Source: Terrimicrobium sacchariphilum
GTDB taxonomy: Bacteria; Verrucomicrobiota; Verrucomicrobiia; Chthoniobacterales; Terrimicrobiaceae
Assembly (NCBI RefSeq): GCF_001613545.1
Contig: NZ_BDCO01000003.1
Span: 1-64,000 of the forward strand
Length of the DNA stretch: 64,000 bases
Reading direction: 5' to 3'
Below, in pieces: positions 1 through 8,219 of this stretch. Positions within the stretch are counted from its first letter, which is position 1. Each line of letters starts with the position of its first letter. The position numbers and the translations under genes were made by a program. The notes beneath the pieces are model-generated. The model made no database searches. It had not been told where the DNA came from and was given only the letters and a program-made list of their open reading frames with translations.

Positions 1-1014
1 GTGGAGTTGAACAACCGCTACAGCGCGAACACGACGCCGCTGCGGCTGGATTTGAGCCTGCGGTATGACAACCTGTGGCAGCTGGGACACACGATCGGGT
101 TTGGATTTCAGATCGCACCGCAGCGGATTCAGGACGCGCTGATTTATTCCGGGTATTACATCGCGCCGGTGCCGGGGGTGGACTGGCTGAGCGTGATGGC
201 GCAGGCCATCCGGCAGAACAGCAACGTGTCGACCCTGGGTGGTTCCGCCGTGGCGGGAAATGGCTCGGTCATCGGCGGGCGGTTGCTCTTCGACCTGCCG
301 GGGAAAAAGGGCTTTTTTCACTCGGCGAGTTTCGGGGCGGATTACAAGGACTTCACGCAGGACCTGAGCATCAACGGGGCAACGACGGGATCGCCGATCC
401 AGTATTTTCCGTTCTCGCTCAGCTACACGGCGGCGTGGGTGGGGAAGAACTACCAGACGGAGTTTAGCGGAGGGGTGACGTGGAGTTTTCGGGGGATCGG
501 CAGCGACGAGACGGATTTCGACAACCGCCGGTACGCGTCGGACGCGAGCTTCTTCTACTTCCGAGGCAGCCTGGGCAACACGCTGGATCTTCCATGGGGC
601 TTCCAGGCGTATGGACTGGTTCAGGGACAGGCCAGCGCGCAGCCGCTGGTGGATACCGAGGAGTTTGCGCTCGGCGGTTTGAACACCGTGCGCGGGTATC
701 TGGAAAGTGCGGTGCTGGGCGACAGCGCCTTTGCCGGAACGCTGGAGTTGCGGAGTCCGTCGCTGCTGTGGTGGGCGCCGGAGGGCAACGAATGGCGGGT
801 GTTTGGATTCCTCGACGGAGGCGTGGCCTGGGTAAACGACCCGCTGCCCGAGCAGCAGGACGAGTTCAGTCTGGCGAGCGCGGGGTTCGGCAGCACGATC
901 AAGCTCTTTGAACACCTCAACGGCTCAGTGGTGCTGGGAGTGCCATTCATCACGCAAAGCCCGAACACGGCGTACGACCCGCTGCTGTCGTTCCGGGTCT
1001 GGGGAGAACTGTAA
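1..1014 (+). CDS. TpsB-type outer-membrane transporter (FhaC/ShlB family), C-terminal part
   Basis: Outer-membrane barrel of a two-partner secretion (Type Vb) system, which exports a large filamentous exoprotein. The reading frame is open from base 1, so the POTRA domains and the true start lie upstream of the window; about 337 residues of barrel are visible. The best diagnostic is the GGLNTVRGY segment (residues 225-233), the VRGY motif of the inward-folded loop L6 in the Omp85/TpsB superfamily, followed by a GDSAFAGTLELR strand. The protein ends in VWGEL rather than the more usual terminal aromatic residue. The cognate exoprotein gene lies seven genes downstream on the same strand (8,220-19,643). 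Family assignment is firm; partnership with that exoprotein is inferred from the operon. Confidence 0.85.
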   Translation: MELNNRYSANTTPLRLDLSLRYDNLWQLGHTIGFGFQIAPQRIQDALIYSGYYIAPVPGVDWLSVMAQAIRQNSNVSTLGGSAVAGNGSVIGGRLLFDLPGKKGFFHSASFGADYKDFTQDLSINGATTGSPIQYFPFSLSYTAAWVGKNYQTEFSGGVTWSFRGIGSDETDFDNRRYASDASFFYFRGSLGNTLDLPWGFQAYGLVQGQASAQPLVDTEEFALGGLNTVRGYLESAVLGDSAFAGTLELRSPSLLWWAPEGNEWRVFGFLDGGVAWVNDPLPEQQDEFSLASAGFGSTIKLFEHLNGSVVLGVPFITQSPNTAYDPLLSFRVWGEL

Positions 1015-1022
1015 AAATTTCT

Positions 1023-2846
1023 ATGCAGGTAAGAACATTCATAATGACCATGGCCATGCTGGGGGTGACCCTTGCAACGGGAAGCGCGTGGTGGGACAAG
1101 GACTGGACGGCGCGCAAATCGTTCACGATCGACCCGACGGCGCAGGGCGGAGACATCTCGGAGCCGGTGGGTCCGGGCGTGGTGCTGGTGAGGCTGCACA
1201 GCGGGAATTTCAACTTTGGAGCCGTCAAGGAGGATGGAAGCGACCTGCGGTTCGTGGCCGAGGACGACAAGACCGTGCTGCCGCACCAGATCGAGAAATG
1301 GGACGGGCTGCTGAACGAAGCCTTCGTCTGGGTCAAGGCGCCCGAGATCAAGCCCGGGGCGAAAACAACCTTCTGGCTCTACAGCGGGAATGCCGAGGCC
1401 ACGGCGCTCGACGCCAAGGCCGTCAAGGGCACGTACGACGCCGACACCGTGCTGGTGTATCACTTTGCCGGAGCCGGAGCGCCGCAGGACGCGAGCGAAG
1501 CAGGCAATACGGCGGAAAACGCCGGGACGGCGTCCGAGGGAGCGCTCATCGGTGGCGGCCTGCGCCTGCTGGGAGCGAATCCGCTGGTTTTGCCGGGATC
1601 GAGTTCGCTGGAATGGTCCGACGGCCAGGCCTTTACGTGGTCGGCGTGGATCAAGGAAAGCACGCCCGCGGCGAACGCGACCCTCTTCAACCGCACGGCG
1701 GGTGGCAATGGCTTCCGCATCGGAGTCGACAACGGCGCGCCGTTTGTGGAAGTGACCGACGCCAGCGGAGTCAAGCGCACGGCAGCAGGCCAGCCGCTGC
1801 CCGCCGCGACCTGGAAGAACCTCGCGGTCGTTTCCGATGGAGCGAAAATCAAGCTGCTCGTCGACGGCGCGGACTACGCCACGCTCGACGCCAAGGTGCC
1901 CGCCATCAACGGCCCGTCCTATCTGGGTGCGACCGGCCCCGATGCCACCGGCGGATTCGTGGGCGAGCTCGACGAACTTGTCATCTCCAAGATCGCACGT
2001 CCTGTCGGCTGGGTGAAATTCACAGCGATCAACCAAGGCGGAAGCGACGCCAGCACGAAGCTGCTCGTTCCCGGCGAAGACGAGGGCGGAGAAGGCCATA
2101 GCACGCTCGACAACATCATGGAGCACGTGTCGATCTTCGGCGACATCAGCAAGTCGCTCACCTTCGACGGCTGGGCGGTCATCGCCCTGTGCTCGATCAT
2201 GGCCATCCTCGGGTGGACCGTGGCGGTGCAGAAGTTTGTCTATCTCAACCAGGTCAAGAAAGGCACCGACCAGTTCATCCAGCAGTGGGAGGAGGTGTCT
2301 TCCGACCTGACGAAGATCGACCACGCTGACGAGGCCAGTGTGAAGGCTCTCGGCGGAGCCAGCGTCAAGCAGCAGAAGCTCATGCTGCAAAGCCCGCTCT
2401 ATCACATCTATCACATCGGCTCGCAGGAGATCAGCCACCGCATCAAGGAAGACAAAAACAAGGGACTCTCCGCGCGGTCCATCCAGGCGATCCGGGCCAG
2501 CCTCGAGGGCGGCCTCGTACGCGAGGTGCAGAAGCTCAACGGCAAGCTCGTTTTCCTGACCATCAGCATCGCAGGCGGTCCCTATCTCGGACTGCTCGGC
2601 ACGGTCATAGGCGTTATGATTACGTTTGCGACCATCGCCAAGACGGGCGAGGTGGAAGTCAATTCCATCGCCCCCGGCATCGCGGGCGCGCTTCTCGCCA
2701 CCGTCGCTGGTCTGCTCGTGGCCATTCCGGCGCTCTTTGCCTACAGCTACCTGAGCACCCGCATCAAGGAAACGGTCAGCACGATGCAGACCTTCATCGA
2801 CGAGTTCGTGACCAAGATGGCGGAGTTCTACCCCACGCCGGAATAA
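1023..2846 (+). CDS. Fusion of DUF2341 and LamG-like lectin domains to a MotA/TolQ/ExbB proton channel
   Basis: A 607-residue inner-membrane protein. Residues 1-22 form a signal peptide, followed by a DUF2341-type start (WWDKDWTARKSFTID, from about residue 23). A concanavalin/LamG-like beta-sandwich spans about 155-325 (TWSAWIKES, FRIGVDNG). Then comes a classical ExbB/TolQ module: TM1 near 383-405, a cytoplasmic helical region, and two C-terminal membrane helices with GPYLGLLGTVIGV (about 519) and PGIAGALLATVAGLLVAIPALF (about 550-575). ExbB is normally about 240 residues, so more than half of this protein is extra periplasmic sequence. It begins 8 bases after the TpsB stop and ends 4 bases before ExbD. 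Role: a proton channel that powers TonB with ExbD; the lectin part could bind glycan or peptidoglycan (inference). Confidence 0.85.
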   Translation: MQVRTFIMTMAMLGVTLATGSAWWDKDWTARKSFTIDPTAQGGDISEPVGPGVVLVRLHSGNFNFGAVKEDGSDLRFVAEDDKTVLPHQIEKWDGLLNEAFVWVKAPEIKPGAKTTFWLYSGNAEATALDAKAVKGTYDADTVLVYHFAGAGAPQDASEAGNTAENAGTASEGALIGGGLRLLGANPLVLPGSSSLEWSDGQAFTWSAWIKESTPAANATLFNRTAGGNGFRIGVDNGAPFVEVTDASGVKRTAAGQPLPAATWKNLAVVSDGAKIKLLVDGADYATLDAKVPAINGPSYLGATGPDATGGFVGELDELVISKIARPVGWVKFTAINQGGSDASTKLLVPGEDEGGEGHSTLDNIMEHVSIFGDISKSLTFDGWAVIALCSIMAILGWTVAVQKFVYLNQVKKGTDQFIQQWEEVSSDLTKIDHADEASVKALGGASVKQQKLMLQSPLYHIYHIGSQEISHRIKEDKNKGLSARSIQAIRASLEGGLVREVQKLNGKLVFLTISIAGGPYLGLLGTVIGVMITFATIAKTGEVEVNSIAPGIAGALLATVAGLLVAIPALFAYSYLSTRIKETVSTMQTFIDEFVTKMAEFYPTPE

Positions 2847-2850
2847 GGAA

Positions 2851-3252
2851 ATGGACGCCGGAGGAGACAACAAGAGTTACGACGACATCAACGTCACGCC
2901 GATGGTGGATCTCTACCTCGTGCTGCTACTGATCTTCATCATCATGACGACGGCGGGCGTGCAGGGCGTGAAGGTCGATCTCCCGAAGGCAAGCAAGAGC
3001 CCGGCGCTGGAAGGTCCCAAGAGCAAAGCCATCACGGTGAACAACGAAGGAAAGATTTTCCTCGATACCGTGCCCGTGACGCTGCCCGAGTTGGAGCAAA
3101 AGCTCAGCCAGCACAAGGCGAAGTTCCCGGATTTTCCCGTCGTCATCCGCGGCGACCGGCTCACGCATTATCAGGGCGTGATGGACGTTCTCAACGTCGT
3201 TGGGCGCCTCGGGCTGACCAAGGTCGGCCTCGCCACCGAAGCCAGCAAATAG
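2851..3252 (+). CDS. exbD: ExbD/TolR family biopolymer transport protein
   Basis: A 133-residue protein with the standard ExbD plan: a short cytoplasmic N-terminus, one membrane helix (about 17-38) and a periplasmic domain. The helix carries the family aspartate in PMVDLYLVLLLIF, the residue needed for proton flow in ExbD/TolR. The C-terminal part (PVVIRGDRLTHYQGVMDVLNVV) is the usual ExbD/TolR fold. It lies 4 bases after the lectin-ExbB gene and 6 bases before tonB, so the three are almost certainly cotranscribed and form one ExbB-ExbD-TonB energising unit. Confidence 0.9.
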   Translation: MDAGGDNKSYDDINVTPMVDLYLVLLLIFIIMTTAGVQGVKVDLPKASKSPALEGPKSKAITVNNEGKIFLDTVPVTLPELEQKLSQHKAKFPDFPVVIRGDRLTHYQGVMDVLNVVGRLGLTKVGLATEASK

Positions 3253-3258
3253 ACCCTC

Positions 3259-3957
3259 ATGCAGGACGAAGACACACCCACATTCTTTCAGCGCTACCGC
3301 GTGATCATCATCGCGGTGGGCGTGCTGGCGCTTGTCGTCGGCGGATGGGTCGTCTTCGGACCGAAGGAAGGCAAGAAGCGCAAATCGACCGCCAGCGTGA
3401 TGAGCATCATGCCGCCGCTGCCGCCCCCGCCGCCACCACCAACCCCTCCGCCGCCGACGCCGCCCCCGCCGCAGGAACCGCCGCCGGAGCAGACCAAACA
3501 GCCTGAGTTTCAACCCGAGGAAAAACCCGCGCCCGAGCCGCCGCAGCCGCCCGACAATCCGCCGCCCGCAATGGGCACGGCGTTGCAGGGCGATGGCCCC
3601 AACAGCTTTGGCCTGTCCGGCACCGGCAACGGTCTCATCGGAGGCCGTGGCAATGGCAAGGGCGGGGGAGGCGGAACCAAATACGGCTGGTACGCCGGGC
3701 AGGTCCAGGCCCGCGTGCTCGAGGCGATGCAACGGCATCGCAAGCTGCGCAGCTCGGCCTTGACCGTGCAGGTGCGGATCTGGGCCGACAGCAACGGGCG
3801 CGTGACGCGCGCCAAGGTGAGCGGGACGAGCGGAGACGCCGCCATCGACCAGGCCCTCGAGCGCGAAGTGCTCACGGGTCTGCAACTCAGCCAGCCGCCG
3901 CCTGACGGGATGCCCATGCCCATCGTGATGCGCATCACCGCGCGCCGACCCAATTAG
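3259..3957 (+). CDS. tonB: TonB family energy transducer
   Basis: A 232-residue protein with the TonB architecture. A short N-terminus is followed by a membrane anchor at about 12-32 (VIIIAVGVLALVVGGWVVF). A long proline-rich spacer runs over about 50-110, with several PPPPP runs and P/E/Q-rich stretches. A glycine-rich hinge (GNGLIGGRGNGKGGGGG) precedes a TonB C-terminal domain at about 150-232 that contains VQVRIWADSNGRVTRAKVSGTSGD. The spacer would cross the periplasm so that the C-terminal domain reaches an outer-membrane partner. No classical TonB-dependent receptor is encoded nearby; the outer-membrane proteins in this operon are a TpsB and a porin, which raises the question of what this TonB contacts. 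Confidence 0.88.
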   Translation: MQDEDTPTFFQRYRVIIIAVGVLALVVGGWVVFGPKEGKKRKSTASVMSIMPPLPPPPPPPTPPPPTPPPPQEPPPEQTKQPEFQPEEKPAPEPPQPPDNPPPAMGTALQGDGPNSFGLSGTGNGLIGGRGNGKGGGGGTKYGWYAGQVQARVLEAMQRHRKLRSSALTVQVRIWADSNGRVTRAKVSGTSGDAAIDQALEREVLTGLQLSQPPPDGMPMPIVMRITARRPN

Positions 3958-3962
3958 TTTTC

Positions 3963-6674
3963 ATGAAGAGACAGACCAACCCACGCCGAATGATGAATTG
4001 CCTCCTCCTGCTTGCGGGTGGAGTAGCTCCGCTCATCGGCGCGCATGCTCAGGATTCTGCCCGTCCGGCTCCGTCGCCCATCATCAATCAGAGCGGCGGA
4101 CGCACCCGCATCATTTTCGATTACGCCGAGCCCACTCCGGCCGCCGCCCCGACGGCCACCCCGGTCGCGACCCCGACCGCCTCGACCTCATTGTCCACCC
4201 CCGAGCCGTGGCCGCTCGGCACCCCGGTGCCCACGGCCACCCCGGAAGCGACTCCGGCTCCAGACGCGATTTCCACGCCGGAACCCGCCGCAACCCCCGA
4301 GCCCGTGGCTACGCCGACCCCGGCGCCTCTTGCCGCCACGACTCCGGTTTATCTTAACACCCCGACACCGAAACCGCTGATCGACTTTACGCCGACCCCG
4401 GCCAGTCCTGTGGCCGAGGCAACACCTGTGCCTTCGCCGGTTGAAACGACGCCAGCACCTGCCGTGGCGGAAGCGACGCCCGCTCCAGTTGCGCCGACCC
4501 CGGCTGTCGCCGAGGCCATCGCGGCCCCGAGCGTTGCCCCTGTCGTTAGCGAAGCCACTCACACACCTGCACCGAGTGCTCCGGCAGTGGCCGAAGCCAC
4601 CCCCGCGCCGACGCCGGAGGAAACCCCGGTGGATCAGCGCCCGGCGGAAGTGTTCCCGAATCCCGCCAGACAGCAGGCCGTTGTCACATCGCCGACCCCG
4701 TCGGTTGCACCCGCCCCGGCTACACTGGATTCCGCATTTCCTGCTCCCACCGCACCGCCGCAACCTGTCGCCGCGATTAAACCGCAGCCGGTTGAAGAAC
4801 CTGCTCCGCAGGCTCCCGCCGCGCCAGCGCCTCAGCCCGCACACACCGCCGCCGCACCGCAAAACGAGCCGGTGCCCGACGTCGCCGCAGCCGCCGAGTC
4901 CGCCAACCTCGCTTTGCCCAGCGCGCAGGACAAGCGTCCCGCCTCTGAGAGCGTGACGATCAACCTCATCAACAAGCTCGTTCAGCGCGGCCTCCTCACC
5001 AAGGAGGATGCCAAGGACATGATCGCACAGGCCGAGGCGGAAGCCGAAGCCACCCGCGCGCAAGCCCAGGCCGACATGTTTGCCATCGCGCAGGTCGCCG
5101 CCGCCCAGGCCGTGAGCGATCAGGGCGCAGTCGCGCAAGCGCAGGCCGGACCCACGCCATCCGACAGCGATGTGCGCGTGACCTACATCCCCGAGCCGGT
5201 CAAAACGCAGATTAAAGAAGACATCAAAATGGAGCTGGTCAACGAGAGCCGCGCCTCCGGCAAGCCGCTGCTCGGCGGTCCGAATGTCGCGAGCTTCCTC
5301 CCTGCCTGGGTCAACCGCGTCCATCCCTTCTTTGACCTGCGCCTGCGCTACGAAGGCATCTTCTATCCCGATGGCAACGACGTGACCGGCGCGTTTCCGA
5401 ACTTCAACGCCATCAACACCGGCCAGCCCTTCAACACCGCAGGCGACCAGTTTTCGCCGCAGTACAACGCCGATCAGAACCGCAACCGCTTCCGCATCCG
5501 CGTACGTGGCGGAGCCGAGATGGATCTGACGGATAACTTCACCACCGGATTTCGCATCGCCACCGGCGAGACGAATTCCCCGGTGACGACCAACCAGACC
5601 ATCGGCCTGAACAACAACGGACAGGGCGGCCAGTTCAGCAAATACGCCATCTGGCTCGACCGTGCCTATCTGAAATACGAAGTCAGCGCGAAGGATGACG
5701 ACCGCAGTCTCTCCGTCATCGGCGGTCGTTTCGATAATCCCTTCTTCAACACCTCGCTCATCTGGGATGACGACCTCGGCTTTGACGGCGCGGCCATGGT
5801 GGCGCGCTACCAGGTCTTCGACGGGTTTACCCCATGGCTCGTGGGCGGAGCCTTCCCGGTCTACAACACCGACCTGAACTTCTCGTCCAACCAGCCGCAG
5901 AAGTTCGCCAGCTACGACAAGTTCCTCTTCGGCGGCCAGCTCGGCTTTGACTGGTCTCCGGCCAAGGACTGGAAGGTGAAGTTTGGCGCGGCCTACTACT
6001 ACTTCTACAACATCGAGGGCAAGCTCTCCGATCCCTACACACCGCAGAACATTAACGACGCGGGCAACACGGACAACAGCCGTCCGTCCTTTGCCCAGAA
6101 GGGCAATACCTACATGGCCCTGCGCAACATCGTGCCGGATGCAAGCAACGATTATGGCACAATCAACCAGTGGCAGTACTACGGACTCGCGACGAAGTTC
6201 CAGGACTTCACCGTGACCGCGCGTATTGACTACAATGGCTGGGAACCCGTCCAGGTTTCGCTCATCGGCGAGTACGTCCAGAACCTCGCTTTCAACAGCA
6301 GCGCGATCAACGAGATCGCGGTCAATAACCGTGGCGCGGTTGATACGACCGAGCTGGACAACATCGGCGACTTCGAGGGCAGCCCGTACGGCTGGAACGT
6401 CGAGCTGCGCGTCGGCACGCCTGCGCTGGCCAAGGCGTGGGACTGGTACATTTCCGGCGGCTACCGCTACATCGGCTCCGACTCCGTGGTCGACGGGTTC
6501 AACGATTCCGACTTCGGCCTCGGAGGCACCAATATGCAGGGCTACACCGTCGGTGCAGCCGTCGCGCTAAACCCCAATGTCTGGCTGGCCGTGCGCTGGT
6601 ACGGCGCGGAAAACATCGCCGGTCCGACCTACAAGGTCGACGTGTTCCAGTTCGACCTCAACGCCAAGTTCTAA
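3963..6674 (+). CDS. Putative outer-membrane porin with a long Pro/Ala/Thr-rich N-terminal arm
   Basis: A 903-residue protein with a signal peptide at about 1-29 (LLLLAGGVAPLIGAHAQ). Residues about 45-325 are low-complexity sequence built from ATP, PTP and PAP units, likely an extended periplasmic arm. Next is a helical segment (ESVTINLINKLVQRGLLTKEDAKDM, then Ala/Glu/Gln-rich) seen in putative-porin family proteins. The last ~460 residues have alternating aromatic/polar beta strands and end in FDLNAKF; the final Phe fits a BAM-recognised barrel. It sits 5 bases after tonB, and its stop overlaps the next start (TAATG). The arm is far longer than in ordinary porins of this type. Channel function is inferred from the family; substrate unknown. 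Confidence 0.72.
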   Translation: MKRQTNPRRMMNCLLLLAGGVAPLIGAHAQDSARPAPSPIINQSGGRTRIIFDYAEPTPAAAPTATPVATPTASTSLSTPEPWPLGTPVPTATPEATPAPDAISTPEPAATPEPVATPTPAPLAATTPVYLNTPTPKPLIDFTPTPASPVAEATPVPSPVETTPAPAVAEATPAPVAPTPAVAEAIAAPSVAPVVSEATHTPAPSAPAVAEATPAPTPEETPVDQRPAEVFPNPARQQAVVTSPTPSVAPAPATLDSAFPAPTAPPQPVAAIKPQPVEEPAPQAPAAPAPQPAHTAAAPQNEPVPDVAAAAESANLALPSAQDKRPASESVTINLINKLVQRGLLTKEDAKDMIAQAEAEAEATRAQAQADMFAIAQVAAAQAVSDQGAVAQAQAGPTPSDSDVRVTYIPEPVKTQIKEDIKMELVNESRASGKPLLGGPNVASFLPAWVNRVHPFFDLRLRYEGIFYPDGNDVTGAFPNFNAINTGQPFNTAGDQFSPQYNADQNRNRFRIRVRGGAEMDLTDNFTTGFRIATGETNSPVTTNQTIGLNNNGQGGQFSKYAIWLDRAYLKYEVSAKDDDRSLSVIGGRFDNPFFNTSLIWDDDLGFDGAAMVARYQVFDGFTPWLVGGAFPVYNTDLNFSSNQPQKFASYDKFLFGGQLGFDWSPAKDWKVKFGAAYYYFYNIEGKLSDPYTPQNINDAGNTDNSRPSFAQKGNTYMALRNIVPDASNDYGTINQWQYYGLATKFQDFTVTARIDYNGWEPVQVSLIGEYVQNLAFNSSAINEIAVNNRGAVDTTELDNIGDFEGSPYGWNVELRVGTPALAKAWDWYISGGYRYIGSDSVVDGFNDSDFGLGGTNMQGYTVGAAVALNPNVWLAVRWYGAENIAGPTYKVDVFQFDLNAKF

Positions 6675-7348
6675 TGAAAAAGATATTAGCCGTCCTGTTG
6701 TTGCTTAGCCCGGCGCTGCTCCATGCGGCGGGCGCGGAGGAGGGAGACCCCGTGGTCGCCAAGCTCCGCGAAGCCCTGCGCAACACCATGCTCCAGATGC
6801 GCGACGTGCAAGGTCAGCTCGCCAACGCCCAGGCCGCCCAGATCGCCAGCGACGCCAAGGTGAAGGAACTCACCGCCCAAAACGACAAGCTGACCAGGCA
6901 GATGATCGAGGACAAGAACGCCTCGACCAATTCGATCGCCGAGCTCAACACCCGGCTGGAGGAGCAGGGCGTCGTCATCCAGAAGCTCAACGCCACCGTC
7001 GACCAGTGGAAGCGCGGTTACAACGAAGCCACCGCGCTGGCCCAGAAGAAGGAGGCCGAGCGGGCCAAGGCCGCCGCGCAGATCATCAAGCTCGACCGCA
7101 TCGTGGCCGACCAGCAGATCAAGAACGTCCAGATGTACAAGGTCGGTACCGAGATCCTCGACCGTTACGAGAAGTTCGGGCTTGGCGAGGCCATCCTCGC
7201 CCGCGAGCCGTTTGTCGGCATGACGCGGGCGAAGTTCCAGACCCTCATGCAGGATTATCAGGACAAGCTCGTCGACCAGCGTATTTCCAGTACCAGCAGC
7301 AGTACCACCAGCCCAACTTCCAGCAGCCATGAAAGCAGTAACCATTAG
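6674..7348 (+). CDS. Periplasmic coiled-coil protein of unknown function
   Basis: A 224-residue protein starting at the ATG that overlaps the porin stop codon (TAATG). A signal peptide (MKKILAVLLLLSPALLHAA) is followed by a long heptad-rich helix at about 25-150, rich in Gln, Lys, Asp and Glu (AQNDKLTRQMIEDKN, ELNTRLEEQG). A shorter region mentions LGEAILAREPFVGMTRAKF, and the Ser/Thr-rich tail ends at residue 224. I do not recognise a named family. Its 3' end overlaps the following foldase gene by 20 bases, so the two are translationally linked. A chaperone, spacer or assembly role for the neighbouring outer-membrane proteins is conceivable, but nothing in the sequence proves it. Confidence 0.75.
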   Translation: MKKILAVLLLLSPALLHAAGAEEGDPVVAKLREALRNTMLQMRDVQGQLANAQAAQIASDAKVKELTAQNDKLTRQMIEDKNASTNSIAELNTRLEEQGVVIQKLNATVDQWKRGYNEATALAQKKEAERAKAAAQIIKLDRIVADQQIKNVQMYKVGTEILDRYEKFGLGEAILAREPFVGMTRAKFQTLMQDYQDKLVDQRISSTSSSTTSPTSSSHESSNH

Positions 7349-8204
7349 CATCCTCCTCCTCGCCGCCGCGTTGACCGCGCGCGCGCAGGACGCCACCACC
7401 ATCATCGCCAAGGTCGGCGACACCGAGCTCAAGGCCAAAGACCTCGCACCCTACCTCGCGTCCCTTTCCGCCGATGACCGCGCCGCCCTGACCAGGAACC
7501 CCGCCCTCCTCAACCAGGTCGTGCGTTCGTTGATCCTTCAGCAGGTGCTGCTCAAGGAAGCCCTCTCGGCCAACTGGGACAAGCGCCCCGAGGTCGTCGA
7601 GCAGCTTGAGCGTTTGCGCAAAAACGCCATCGCCGAGGACTACCTCGTCACCGTCGCCAAGGTGCCCGACAACTACCCCGGCGAAACCGAGATCAAGGCC
7701 GCCTACGACGCCCGCAAGGATCAGCTCCAGCTCCCCAAACAATACCAGCTCGCCCAGATCTTCATCGGAGCCGATGACGCCAACGGTCAAGCCAACCTTG
7801 ACGCCGTAACCAAGGCGCTCAAGGCCGCCAATGCCGACTTCGCCGCCATCGCCAAGGACAAGAGCCAGGAAGCCCAAAGCGCCGCGCGCGGAGGGGAAAT
7901 CGGCTGGCTCACCGCCGCCGCCGTCCAGCCCGAGCTCCGCGACCGCCTCGCCAATGCCAGCAAGGGCGCCGTCACCGAGGCCATCCGCCTCCCCGACGGC
8001 TGGCACATCATAAAAGTCCTCGACGTCCGCGAACCCCGCACTGCCACCCTGGACGAAGTCAAACCCCGCCTCATCGAAGTCCTCCGCACCGAACGCGCCA
8101 AATCCAACCGCGAAGCCTACCTCGCCCAACTCCAGCAAAAGAACCCCGTCTCCCTCAACGAACTCGCCCTCGGCTCCATCCTCGCCGGCCCCGTCAAAAA
8201 CTAA
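7329..8204 (+). CDS. Periplasmic peptidyl-prolyl isomerase, PpiC/SurA type
   Basis: A 291-residue foldase with a signal peptide (MKAVTISILLLAAALTARAQ). A SurA-N-like helical chaperone domain lies at about 25-125 (LLNQVVRSLILQQVLLKEAL). A parvulin-type rotamase domain at about 135-235 contains YQLAQIFIG, the GGEIGWL motif and GWHIIKVLDV, the last two typical of parvulins. Such proteins guide unfolded outer-membrane proteins and exoproteins across the periplasm. It overlaps the coiled-coil gene by 20 bases and ends 15 bases before the giant exoprotein gene. It may therefore be the dedicated chaperone that keeps the exoprotein export-competent (inference from position). Confidence 0.85.
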   Translation: MKAVTISILLLAAALTARAQDATTIIAKVGDTELKAKDLAPYLASLSADDRAALTRNPALLNQVVRSLILQQVLLKEALSANWDKRPEVVEQLERLRKNAIAEDYLVTVAKVPDNYPGETEIKAAYDARKDQLQLPKQYQLAQIFIGADDANGQANLDAVTKALKAANADFAAIAKDKSQEAQSAARGGEIGWLTAAAVQPELRDRLANASKGAVTEAIRLPDGWHIIKVLDVREPRTATLDEVKPRLIEVLRTERAKSNREAYLAQLQQKNPVSLNELALGSILAGPVKN

Positions 8205-8219
8205 CTCTCTCGCCCGCGC

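Noticed and set aside
621-2873. A 750-residue open frame on the minus strand, antisense to TpsB and the lectin-ExbB gene
   Set aside because: Its translation is Arg/His/Asp-rich with no domain, and it runs opposite genes with clear families. High GC in the third codon position commonly opens such antisense frames.
3415-3550. Tandem repeat-like DNA in tonB
   Set aside because: The repeated CCG/CCC units encode the proline-rich TonB spacer; they are coding low complexity, not a mobile or CRISPR repeat.
4130-4900. Direct repeats resembling a repeat array in the porin gene
   Set aside because: The units are irregular ACCCCG/GCCACC-type codons for the ATP/PTP arm, without constant repeat length or unique spacers.
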